From Lineolata rhizophorae (Eukaryota > Ascomycota > Dothideomycetes > Lineolatales > Lineolataceae), in NCBI GenBank assembly GCA_010093515.1, contig MU001673.1:748049-812048 (forward strand): a DNA stretch of 64,000 bases, read 5' to 3'. The position numbers and the translations under genes were made by a program. Shown here one piece after another: positions 1 to 9,704 of the stretch. The stretch's first letter is position 1. Every line of letters begins with the position of its first letter. Under the pieces are notes generated by a model, which searched no databases, was not told the DNA's origin, and worked only from the letters and a program-made list of their open reading frames with translations.

Positions 1-252
1 CGCTGGCAAGATCACAGGCATGCTTCTGGAGATGGAGAATCATGAGTTGATTAATCTGTAAGTTTTTATCCCGCGCTTCTAATTCGGTCCAATTTTACGT
101 TTCTAAGATGTGACAACAGTACCCAAGACGATAGTGCGCTTCGCGCTAAAGTTGAAGAAGCTATGTCTGTTTACGAAGACTACATTAAGAGCAAGGACGG
201 CACTAGCGAGGCTAAAGACGATAAGAATGACGGCGAAGATGGCAAGGCTTAA
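1..252 (+). CDS. pab1: Polyadenylate-binding protein, C-terminal end (partial)
   Basis: Only the last part of the gene lies in the window. The first exon piece (1-57) reads AGKITGMLLEMENHELINL, the core of the MLLE (PABC) domain that binds PAM2 peptides of translation and deadenylation factors. A 62-nt GT-AG intron (58-119) follows. The last exon (120-252) reads TQDDSALRAKVEEAMSVYED and ends in a Lys/Asp-rich tail. This matches the C terminus of fungal Pab1, a cytoplasmic and nuclear poly(A)-tail binding protein acting in translation and mRNA decay. The RRM domains lie to the left of the window. The intron phase fits and the stop is TAA at 250-252. Confidence 0.93.
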
Positions 253-1668
253 GATGGCGCCGCTGCCTTGTCTCCCTAGCTTCGCGGATCTAGCGTTTCC
301 CTTTCCTCTTGCTCCTTTCGCATACAAGAGGCGTGGTAATTGAGAAGGGAGGCTTAAAGGCTGCTGCTTTGGGGTCTTGAATACCCTCGAGGTTTGTCCT
401 CTGGCGAATTCGGCGTCCGGTCCCGACGGTCAACGGTTTGTTTCTCTTGGCCCGGGCTTTATGTTCCGGCCTTTCTTTTTCTGTTTTTCTGGGACTCTGT
501 CGCCCCCAAAAGTTTATGTTATGGCTTCCGATTCCCCCTGATTTTATCCCTTTCTTGATGGGTCCCTGGTGGACATTGCGTGGGCCAACGCGGCCTAGTG
601 CGTCTTCTGGGATCGTTGTTGAAATTTCCAATCGTGTCACGCTTGTTATCAAACCCAACGCAGACTGTTCCGCTTCAAGGCATTGGCAGCTTGGCTGGCA
701 CGCTTAGGAGACCTTCCCTCCCTCACGCCAAGTCTCACCAGGTTTCCCCCTCTTGACAACCTTGTTTCTTTCTCGTCTTTCTGTTTCTCAGGTCAGGAGC
801 TCCCTCTCGGTCACGGCGGGTGGCTCTTTTACCTTTTTCTCCAGATGTAATTTTAGACACACGCCTCCCCGCGTTTCTCCCCCAAGGGAACTAGCCTCTG
901 GTTTTCGGCTAACGGAGATGCTGGGACGGAGCATTTTTCCTTCTGCGAGCGATCGGATTCGGTGTGGATGATGGGTTGTGAGGTTGTCAAACTTGGTTTG
1001 TCAAGTCGATGAGGCTAAGGCACGCGGCAGTGTGAGAGACTGTCGGTCGTCGTACTCTAGCCTGTGTCTATGGAGAGATTGTACTGTCTGTTATCGGGGG
1101 TGTTTGTCAGGTTTCCAAGTAATCGAATGTTTCACGGGGATGTTGGGGGCGTGTAGGCGGGAGGTGGGATTGGCTGAGTGGATGGATGGGAGGTTATCAG
1201 GAGGGAAATGGGTTTGTGCTCGGTGTATTCACTATGGGATGGTTTAGGTGGGTGGTGGGTGGCTTCTATGGTGGATTGTCTAGCATGTGCCTTATGGGGT
1301 TCCAGAAGTAAGATGGACAGTGCATAGGCTGAATAAAGTTTTCTTAAGTTCAGAGCGGTGTTTCAGTGGGTGATGTGTGAGGCTGCTAGGTGAAGCTGGA
1401 TGCTATGCGTCAAGTGTGTGCCTTGGGATGTCTTGATGCAGTGCGTATTCAGGGGTGGATTTCCTGATACATGCACGTGCTGATAGTTCTGGGCCATCAA
1501 GCTAGGGCAGTAACGCTGCCATCGCTAGAGGCTAGAGAAATCTGTATGTGCCAAAGACCAGACTGGCACACGCTCTCATCATACCATTTCTCTACACTTC
1601 ATTGTATAAAGGAGAATTTTCGCACAAACAGCTTTCCACTCTCTAGCCCCCCCACCCCCCTTCATCCT
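253..1668. other. Intergenic region between pab1 and the sugar transporter (convergent)
   Basis: The two flanking genes converge here, so this is 3' sequence for both. The first 700 bases are pyrimidine-rich and probably include the pab1 3' UTR. From about 960 to 1450 the strand is G/T-rich. Open frames here have no family resemblance and no coherent splice sites. I see no RNA gene or repeat. Confidence 0.5.
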
Positions 1669-3837
1669 TCAAATCCTCTCAAACAGACTCTTCTTCCTCG
1701 TCCTCTCCGCATCATACACATCGACGCCCCCACCCTCCAAATGCTCAGCCCCATCCGCGCTCTTCTCCGCGTCCATGGCCCCGCTCGCCGCGCCGAACGA
1801 TCGCCCTCCCCGCCCCGACATGCCGCGGCTGGCGCGGCGCTTGGCGGCGGCGGCCGCCGCCGCAGGGTTGACGGAGCTCTGGCGGTGCACCTCGTCCGCC
1901 TCGCGCTCGACGTAGCGCTGGGGGCGCTTGGAGGCGATGGCTTCCTTGTCGGAGAAGACGAGGACGTTTTGGTTTTCGCGGAAGAAGCGGTCGAGGTCTT
2001 CGAGGGTGCGGTCGGCGGTCTGTTGGGAGGGGAGGAAGGAAAAAAAAAAAAGGGTTTGGTGTTAGTTTTGATTTGGGGGTGTGAGCAGATTTGAGGGGGG
2101 ATGAAGGGATTGTGGGGAGCGGGGAAGGCTCTGAGGCTTAAGATAAAAGGGAAGAAAAGGGGGAAATTCGCACGTACCTCCGGGTAGAAGAAGTAGACGG
2201 TGGGCACGAAGGCGCCGTTGAGGATGCACCAGATGATGTAGAAGCGCCAGCCGATGTCCTCGATGCCGATTGGCGTGATCTCGACGACCATGAAGTTGAA
2301 GATCCAGTTGGTGGCGGTGCCGAGGGCGGCGCCCTTGGTGCGCATGCTCAGGCTGTTGATCTCAGTTGGGTACAGCCAGGGCACGCCCTGCCAGCCGACG
2401 CCGAAGAAGACGTAGTAGAGGAAGAAGAAGGCGATGGAGGCCTTGGCCACCTCGGTCTGGTGCGCATAGCCGTCCTTGTTCGCGTACCGGAGGAGCGCCG
2501 TGATCATGACATAGCAGAAACACTGGCCAGCGGCGGCTGTGTCTTAGGTGTCAATGGCTACCCGACTCATCGACTAGGGTTTACTAAAGGGAAGGGAATG
2601 GACAGAAGGAGAAATACGTACCATACATCATCATCTTGCGCCTACCCCATCGTTCGACGTTGGGAATGCCGATGAAGCTGAAGAGCAAGTAACTAACCGA
2701 ATTGCAAGCGGCCAGCAATCGAGCCATGGTGTTGGTCTGATGGACGGAATTGATGAGCACTGTCGGAAGGTAGTAAGACGTGACGTTAATTCCCGCGAGC
2801 TGTTGCATGGCCTGCGTGCCCATTCCCAGGATTAACCGTCGTATAGTGCAGGTGCCCGCCTGTGTGCCCGTCCGGCCGCGCAAAAGGTCCTTCCACGGCA
2901 CCGAATTCTCCCTCTCGTATTCGACAGCCCATTGGATCTCCTTCGACTGCGTGATCACGAATGGATCGTCAACTTCAGTGTCTTCTAAATCTGCGATGAT
3001 TTGCTCGGCGTCCTCGATCCGTCCCTTGCGGATAAGCCATCTACGGAAAGACGTACGTTAGTTAAGACTAACATGAAACAAATCAATACGCTACAAGGCT
3101 TAGGAATAAGCATACCTGGGAGATTCCGGCAGCCATACTACAGTGCCATAGATGGTAAATATGAAAATAAACTGAAAAGCTAGCGGGAATCGCCAAGCTA
3201 CCGGCCCGCCGATGAACGAGAAGCCAAAAGTAACCCAGTTGGACACGGAGAAGCCTGCGATGTTCAAAATCATTTCGATGACGATGAGCTTGCCTCGCCA
3301 ACTTGCTTTGGATGTCTCTCCTTGCCAAACTGGGGCCGTGGCTGTGTTAATGCCATTTCCTATGCCGCCGATGATGCTGTATGGAAGACATCAGCCTATA
3401 CTAGTTTACGGAAACGCATTTACTAATGATCACTTACCGTCCAACGATCATCTGCGCAGGGCTATACGAAGCGATTTGGAGAATCGCGCCGATGCTCATT
3501 ATGGTTGTTCCAAGAAAGACCGATTTCTTGCGGCCCAGGGGATCACCAATTAATACCGCGGAGATGGCGCCAAAAAAGCACCCAATATCATAGATTGCAG
3601 TAATCGTGCTAAGCAGAGACGTGTCATCTTCGAGGCCATGTGTCTTCAAGTAATCTTCGGTGACGACAACGCCGCCTAGAGCGTTCTGTCAACTTGCTTG
3701 CAACTTTACGAGTAATTGAAAAACAAGTCGCATACCAAATACGCCCTGATCATAGCCAAACAGAGCCATATCAGTGGCACAGCATACGGTGACCCAAAAG
3801 GTTAGCCACCCCCCTCTAGTCCGAAGTAGGGTTTCAT
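1669..3837 (-). CDS. MFS sugar transporter (sugar porter family), with apparent frameshift in exon 1
   Basis: Six exons on the minus strand: 3837-3736, 3675-3438, 3376-3116, 3040-2622, 2536-2178, 2019-1669, with GT-AG introns of 60-158 nt. The product is about 576 residues with 12 membrane segments and would import a mono- or disaccharide by proton symport. Sugar-porter marks are GDPLGRKK in the loop after TM2, PESPRWLIRKGR after TM6, QQLAGINVTSYYLP in TM7 and PETADRTLED after TM12. The cytosolic C-tail carries a run of seven Ala and is Arg/Ser-rich. The start ATG gives MKPYFGL, typical of this family, but the frame then needs one extra base to reach GGWLTFWVT. The split falls at a run of six C (3809-3814, plus strand). 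Exon lengths sum to 1730, one short of a multiple of three. This could be a homopolymer sequencing error or a recent null allele. The substrate cannot be told from sequence. Confidence 0.85.
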
Positions 3838-5596
3838 GATGGATGAGTATTAGGCTGGTCTGGTGAGACCAGCTCTTTCAACGACCAAGGCGAGTAGAGA
3901 AAGGAACAAGAAGAGACATCAGCAGATAACACAGACGCTGCCTTCCTGAGTCTCCCAGTGATCATCCTTCCAAGAAGAGGGGGACATTCCCAATTCATAT
4001 ATATAAACCTACGAACTCGTCTACAATTGCCTTTTAAGGTAAAGAACAACCTACTTGTGCCGCTTCCACGGGAAGACAAGGCTTCTATGGGCACGCGACA
4101 TGATCGACGCAAGGCGCCAAATTCCATCATCACGCAGCAACGGGCCATGGTTGAACGAGGGCCGAAGCGGCCAAGGAGGCAAGGCAGGCTTGTGTCGATG
4201 ACGGCGTCGGCCGTTTGTGTGAGTGGCGCGCGGCTGGTCGACACACCCCGCATCCCCGCAATCGAAGAAGGGGTGCTGTCTCCTCCGATCTCTTGGATTC
4301 CGGGCCAGACATCTGGAAGCCCAAAGTCGAAGGGTTGCGCTACAAGGAGCCCCCGACGTGACGGCGCTCTGACGTCTGAGCAAAGCCCTTCCGACCACGA
4401 GTCAATGGCGTGCGGCGGTCGAGGATGGGCGGCGAGTCGTCGCGGCATCGGCCCGCTAGGGAGGCAATCGCGGCCGCTCAAAGTGAGTCTCGCCGGCCAA
4501 TTTGAGCCAGCCTTCGCGCGCGCCTCGTCTGATGTTGCCGGCAGACCCGGAAGTTTCTGGGGTTGCTGCAGAGTTTGCGGCGCACAGAGCTTGTCGGTGG
4601 CTGATCGTGGCTCTTCGGAACCGAGTGTGAGCCTCTCAGGTAGCCGAGTGGTCCAGAACGCGATCGGCGCGAGACAGACTCATGCCGGCCCTGCGTCATT
4701 GCATTGCTAGTTGGTGCTCAAGTTTGCGTGGTGGCTCTGCAGTATGGAGCGCTTCCCCTCGTTTGAAGCGAAGGTTGGGTAGCCGCTGGACATCATCGTC
4801 ATTCGACGACTCCCCGGGGGTCAGTTCCCAAGACCGCTGATCCTTGCTCACGAGACGTCCCAAGCAAAGCTAAGGAGCCCAAGACGCGAGCTAAGGGGGT
4901 ACAAGAAGCGAGAGCTTCCGCAGCGCCCAGCCTCCGCAACTCTGGGCGCTTTGTGCATTCCAAACAACCTCTTGCATGAACAGAGAGAATGAAAAGCCCG
5001 TAACTTGGACCGAAAAAGATGCTGACTACAAGGCCCGTGCCGCCCATTTGGTCAACATGAGGCCGTTGCGTATCCCCCCGGGCGCCCTACCCCGCTGCCG
5101 GTGCTAAATTGCCGTCTTTAAATTGTGATAGGTGGCACAGGGTTCAACCACTGAGACCAGTTGCACCTAACCGACGACGACGCCGCGATTCCACGACGAA
5201 AACTGCGGCCTAGATGTTTCCGCACAGTTTCGAGGCTTTCGATCGTTGCCGGTTCGGAGAGAGGCGTTGGTCCTGGAGCTGAAAGCCTCATGGCACCCGG
5301 GGATCGAAAATGCCCCTCGCATGGGCGCGCCTCGGCGGCCCGGGGCCTTTGGTAGGGTCTGCTTGGGCACGGCGGCCAATCAGAGCCGCGCAATCGACCA
5401 CGCAGCCCGTCCGCTCAACCTCAAACCTCTTTCCGCCCGCGACTCACAGGCGCACTATTGCACACGCGGCTGGCTGTTGGGCGCAGGCGCGCGCCCGCAC
5501 CCGAGCGCGAATAGCTCCGAAAGGGGGGGTGTGCTGATCCCTAAATACACTCTATAATGCCGTTGCCCGTCAGCAATAAAACGGTCTTAAGGCGCC
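3838..5596. other. Divergent intergenic region between sugar transporter and acid phosphatase
   Basis: About 1.76 kb shared by two genes transcribed away from each other, so it probably holds both promoters. A TATA-like run lies about 160 bp upstream of the transporter start. GC-rich sequence follows from 4050 to 5530. A long open frame at 3958-4710 on the plus strand has random-looking composition and no family match. I see no RNA gene. Confidence 0.5.
3997..4007 (-). promoter_or_regulatory. TATA-like element of the sugar transporter
   Basis: An alternating TA run (ATATATATAAA on the plus strand, nearly the same on the minus strand) sits about 160 bp upstream of the transporter ATG. The position and sequence suit a fungal core promoter. 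No transcription start data support it. Confidence 0.3.
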
Positions 5597-7369
5597 ATGC
5601 CGCCTCGACAGCAGCGGGAGCAGCAGCAGCAGCAACAACGGCCTTTCCGCGCCGCCGCCGCCTTCACGCTCGTTTTGGCCTCGGCGCTGCTTTGCGGCGC
5701 GCTCGCGGTGCAACTCCTCATGTTTGTTGCTAGGTGGCTCACGCCGCAGATGCCCCTACTTTCGGCCGCGGATCCAACGGTCGACGCCGCCGGCGGCGAT
5801 GGAGGGTTCTCGCCGGCAGTGTCCTGGTACGGGCCAAATGCGACGTGGATCAACAACCTGACCGAGGTCGTGGGCGGGCATGGATTGCACGGGTTTGTCT
5901 TCAACGACTCGGAGACGCCGGCGGGCGCCCAGTACGGCACGTACAATTACTGCAATATGCCGCACGTGCGGAGACAGGAGTATCCTGTTGCGGGCGATGA
6001 GTATGAGTTGGTTTATGTGGAAGTGGTAAGAAACGCCGTCAATCCAAAAGAGAGGGCTGAAAGTGACGGGTCACGAAAGATTGTGAGACGAGAAGGAAGT
6101 GAGTTCTGAAGTTAACACGATCAGATCCACAGGCATCATAAACGAACACCTTACGCATCAAACTGTTTCGTGAACGAGCCGTATCCCTGGGACTGCACCA
6201 ACGCACATCTATTTTACTACGGCCAACCCTCCCAGTCTTCCGCCCCACCGGAAGACGCGCCCGACGCCGCGCCCGACGCCGCGCCCGCGTACTGGACGAT
6301 CCAGCACGGTTCCACGAACCCCTTCCAGCCTTCGGGCTGCTACGGCAACTGCCAGTTTCCCCAGATCACCCAGGGCGGGCTGTCGGACTCGTGGCAGCAC
6401 GGCCGGGATCTGCGCGGCGTGTACGGCGAACTCCTCGGCTTCCTGCCTGGCGCCAACGAGGCCGACGCGGTCGAGTTCCGCGTCACCAACAACGTCATCA
6501 CGTCCCAGGTGGCCGGCATGATGGTGTCGGCCATGGGTTTCTCCGACGGCAGCGGAGACCCGTTCCCACTGACAGTGCAGCCCTCCTCGACGGATTCCCT
6601 CGAGCCGTCATACGAGTGCCCGAAGGCGGAGGCTCTGTACGAATCTTACGGCGTGGGGAGTGTGAGTTGGGATTGGCATAGGCATCTGGCGGCGAGCGAC
6701 CCGCTGTTCGATGCCTTGGACGCGGTGTCCGGCGTGCTACCAGGGGATGAGGAGTTCCACAAGAGCTGGGACCATTATTTCGACAGTCTGAGTTCGAGGC
6801 AATGCCACGGTTACGCGTTGCCCTGTCGGGAGGACGACGGAAGTGGCGACGAGGACGAAGAAACCCAAGGCGACGAAAAGAGGAAGAGTAGAATGAAGAG
6901 GAGGAGAACGACCTGCATAACCCAGCAGGAAGCCGACACCGTCTACCGCCTCGGCCAGTACGAATACTCCTACATCTACCGCGACTCGCCCCATTCCCTC
7001 CTCGCCGCGACGGGCTCCTTCGGCGTCTGGCTCGCCGAGCTCTCCCAGCACGTTCGCGACGCCGTCGCGGGCGCCGGCCCCGTGCGATACCGGCATAACG
7101 TCGCCCACGACGGCTCGCTGTCGCGCCTGCTCTCGCTGCTCCAGATAGACGCCATGGTGTGGCCAGGCATGGGCGCCGAGGTCGTGTTCGAGCTGTTTAG
7201 GAAGCAAGGGGAGTATTTCGTGCGAGCTCTGTGGGGGGGGCAGCCGCTGCGGAGCTCGCATCCGAAGCTGGGTGTGGTTGATATGGTGGACGTGGACGTT
7301 TTGTTGGATTATATAGACGATTTGGTCGGGGTTAATGCTAGGCGGGTGCTGGAGTATTGCGAGACGTAG
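5597..7369 (+). CDS. Histidine acid phosphatase-like protein, membrane-anchored or secreted
   Basis: Two exons, 5597-6025 and 6125-7369, joined by a 99-nt GT-AG intron, give 557 residues. The N terminus has a Gln-rich stretch and then a hydrophobic segment (about residues 20-46), which suggests a type II anchor or an uncleaved signal. Several N-glycosylation sites (NAT, NLT, NDS) point to a secretory or vacuolar lumen domain. Directly after the intron the protein reads IHRHHKRTPYASN (residues 144-156), the family RHGxRxP active-site motif with His in place of Gly. The distal HD proton-donor motif is HNVAHDGS (about 467-474). A short acidic and basic stretch interrupts the middle (about residues 380-402). 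By family it should hydrolyse phosphomonoesters through a phosphohistidine intermediate. The substrate is unknown and phytase activity should not be assumed. Confidence 0.85.
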
Positions 7370-7805
7370 TGTATTAATATTTCGAAAATTAAATCCTTTC
7401 AATCACCTCGGAGTGCGCAAAGGAATGTTAGGCCGACTCTGATCTTGGTTTGCCCATGGTGTGCCGAATAATACGACTCGATTAACCGAAGGGGCAATTC
7501 AACGATCCTGATTGAACGGCTTCAGCGAAGCTTAACTGCCTAACAGGGACTTGGATAGATGCTTGCTCAGAAATTTAATTTGGTCCCCTTAGCATCCGTA
7601 ACTTTCTTTCGCCAAGAAATACTTGAGTGCTCGTGCCCTTCGGGCAGACCAATAAAGGTGAGTCGAGAACCATTGAACTAGATAAAAAGCATACTTTTCC
7701 ACGCATTCTTGGCATGGGTCAAAGAGCTTAATTTTCGAGCCTGATATTTGACAACCTGGACGTTTGGCTCCAACCATCTTTCCGCTATTACATGTATCGT
7801 CTCAC
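7370..7805. other. Intergenic region (convergent)
   Basis: This is 3' sequence of the phosphatase gene and of the minus-strand gene that follows. The start is AT-rich (7371-7400). No gene or repeat is evident. Confidence 0.5.
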
Positions 7806-8258
7806 CTAGTGTTCGCCCTCCCCTTCGAATCCGAAGTTCGCCTCCTTCATAACCTGATTGCAGAGCTTTGCCCTTCTCACGACCTCCTCACCAAAATCGA
7901 CTTGCCGCCCTGGCTGTTCCATTGTCATCATGCTCAACTTGCCCGTCGTGTCCGTGATGAGGATCTCCTGAAATATGGTGCGCTCGGCGATGTCCCGGCG
8001 AAGCTCCTTTTGCTGGGCGCGGGACGTGATCTTGAGCTGATCGAACATGTGTAGGGTGCGCCCGATGAAGTCGACCATCCACCAGAGCTTGCCGACCTTC
8101 GTAGCGTTTTGTTGGGGCCACTGCGGCAGGTCTGTGATGGCGCTGATGAGGGATTCCATCGCTTGAACGTAACGCTCGTCGAAGGACTGAGGTTGTGGTG
8201 GTCGCGGAGGCCCCATGGGCTGTTGTTGCTGTTGCTGTTGGGTTTGTGGGTCCGCCAT
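7806..8258 (-). CDS. Conserved-looking protein of unknown function, Gln-rich N terminus
   Basis: A single exon of 150 residues. I chose the start MADPQTQ at 8258 because a Gln run (seven Q) and a Pro/Gln linker lead straight into a compact helical domain, while the upstream in-frame Met codons give an unlikely extension. The body (about residues 26-145) is rich in Glu, Lys, Arg, Met and Trp and predicted helical, with segments such as ERYVQAMESLISAITDLPQW, LWWMVDFIGRTLHMFDQLK and VVRRAKLCNQVMKEANFGF. There is no signal peptide or membrane segment. The size and the Q/P-rich head before a helical core recall small subunits of nuclear complexes, but I do not recognise the family and assign no function. 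Confidence 0.6.
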   Translation of the reverse strand: MADPQTQQQQQQQPMGPPRPPQPQSFDERYVQAMESLISAITDLPQWPQQNATKVGKLWWMVDFIGRTLHMFDQLKITSRAQQKELRRDIAERTIFQEILITDTTGKLSMMTMEQPGRQVDFGEEVVRRAKLCNQVMKEANFGFEGEGEH

Positions 8259-9308
8259 GATGATTGGAGCTTGGGGCACAGAGGTGCTTCGTATGGCAAA
8301 CAACGTGGCAAGTTGACTTCGAAAGAAGGCGTATTGCCACCTGGGAATTGAGAAGAGGAAAACAGATATTTGGACGGGTTGAGTGTTCAAAGCGTGGTTG
8401 GGAAGTGCTCGGTTATTAATGACTTCACGCGTCATGAAACACGGTCCAGGATGCGCGACGTGTCTCACCCTGGTCCAAATAGTCATGCCCCACTATGGCC
8501 TTGTCGACCTCTAAACCGGGCCACTCAGATGCGGATGAAGAAGGAAGCGGCAGAGTTAAGCGAGGCTCCTACATGTGCATAGGTGGAATCCCTACCACTA
8601 GTGGCCTAGTTAGTGTGCCCTGCACTCCTGTCCTCAGATCTCACTGGATTTTCCACAAAATCGGTGTGAGAATCCTTATATACACTCGGGGTATGGTTAT
8701 TAATACCTTCGTAAGGGCTTTGCGACAGTCAAGGCTCACCGCGTCCGTACCATAGGTCCGGGTTTCGGAGCCACTTGTCAGAGTGCAAGTCCTAGCCCAC
8801 TTACACCAACTGACCGAAAGAGTGGTACTGTGCTGCGTCTTAGCGACATACGTAGTATACACATATACCTATACGTAGTATGCCAACACAGCTCTCAATC
8901 CCCGTGCTTCAGATGGCTTTCAGTAGCCACAACCAACCGCCACAACTAGCTCTTGAGAACCAGCCATTTGTCCATTACCCTATTATATCCGCCAGCTACA
9001 CGGTTAGTTGTTTTATGTTCTTGCTGCCCTGCAGTGCGTATGGAGCCGCCCCGCCGTCGTTACCGCTTAAAATTTTCTACCATCTCCAACTTTTCACATA
9101 AAGCAGACAGCATCCCTCCCATCTCTACCTCAAATCGCAATATCATTCGCAGATCCACAACACTAGCAGGTACCTCTTTGCACGCCAAAAGGAGCAAGCG
9201 CTGCTTTGCGTACTTTCCCTCGCTAAGACCTATTCAAGGTAACCGCTGACCTGTGTGTCTCCCAGTGCAGAGGGACTAACCGACACCCGGCCGGAAGACA
9301 CCATTACG
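8259..9308. other. Intergenic region with a short direct repeat
   Basis: About 1 kb upstream of both the minus-strand unknown gene and the small plus-strand candidate. It contains an 11-bp direct repeat, ATACGTAGTAT, at 8848-8858 and 8871-8881. From about 9060 to 9200 it is rich in C and A. Any additional 5' exon of the next gene could lie here, since a possible acceptor (TCTCCCAG) ends near 9264. Confidence 0.4.
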
Positions 9309-9704
9309 ATGGCTCGAGAACTCGTCAATAACATCATATGGTTTCTGGGCGGATTATTCGGGGCCGCGCGAACCGAGGACGGCTTCAACCGTGTCGTTCT
9401 CACCATCCACGCCCGATGCTTATACATCCAGTCGCACATTTTGCGCATTCCCCACAGATTCGGCATGCTCTCCCTTAGTCCTCATCCACTCCAGGAACTC
9501 CAGGGTGCTTCTGTCGGCCTCCTGGTCTTCGGTCTTATCGTTGAGACCATCTTGGTAAGCGTGATTGCCTTGCCGTCAGTTCGCCAGGGGCGACGCTGGC
9601 CTATGGGCCCCGTGGCAGCTGCGATGGGAATGATGGCTTGCTTGATTGTTTTTGTCTGGGTCTTGGCGTGTACCAGTAGTCGCAGCTCGTCTGACTTTGA
9701 CTGA
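9309..9704 (+). CDS. Candidate small membrane protein, hypothetical
   Basis: A 131-residue frame starting MARELVNNIIWFLGGLFGAA. It has a hydrophobic N-terminal segment (about 6-18), a middle HARCLYIQSHILRIPHRFGM region, and two stronger membrane segments (about 69-85, GLLVFGLIVETILVSVIAL; about 100-122, VAAAMGMMACLIVFVWVLA), then a Ser/Asp tail. The frame stays open a little upstream without an ATG, so an extra 5' exon is possible. Codon usage looks coding (many C/G third bases) compared with the flanks. I recognise no family. It stands alone between non-coding stretches, so it may be a lineage-specific gene or a chance frame. Confidence 0.35.
   Translation: MARELVNNIIWFLGGLFGAARTEDGFNRVVLTIHARCLYIQSHILRIPHRFGMLSLSPHPLQELQGASVGLLVFGLIVETILVSVIALPSVRQGRRWPMGPVAAAMGMMACLIVFVWVLACTSSRSSSDFD

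Noticed and set aside
1471-2094. 207-codon plus-strand open frame
   Set aside because: It is mostly antisense to the last exon and intron of the sugar transporter.
4639-4654. tRNA-like start (GGTAGCCGAGTGGTCC, resembling the A box of tRNA-Leu/Ser)
   Set aside because: No B box (GGTTCGAnTCC type) and no acceptor-stem pairing follow within 100 bases.
3958-4710. 250-codon open frame on the plus strand in the divergent promoter region
   Set aside because: Random-looking composition, no family resemblance, and overlapping open frames on the other strand as expected in GC-rich DNA.
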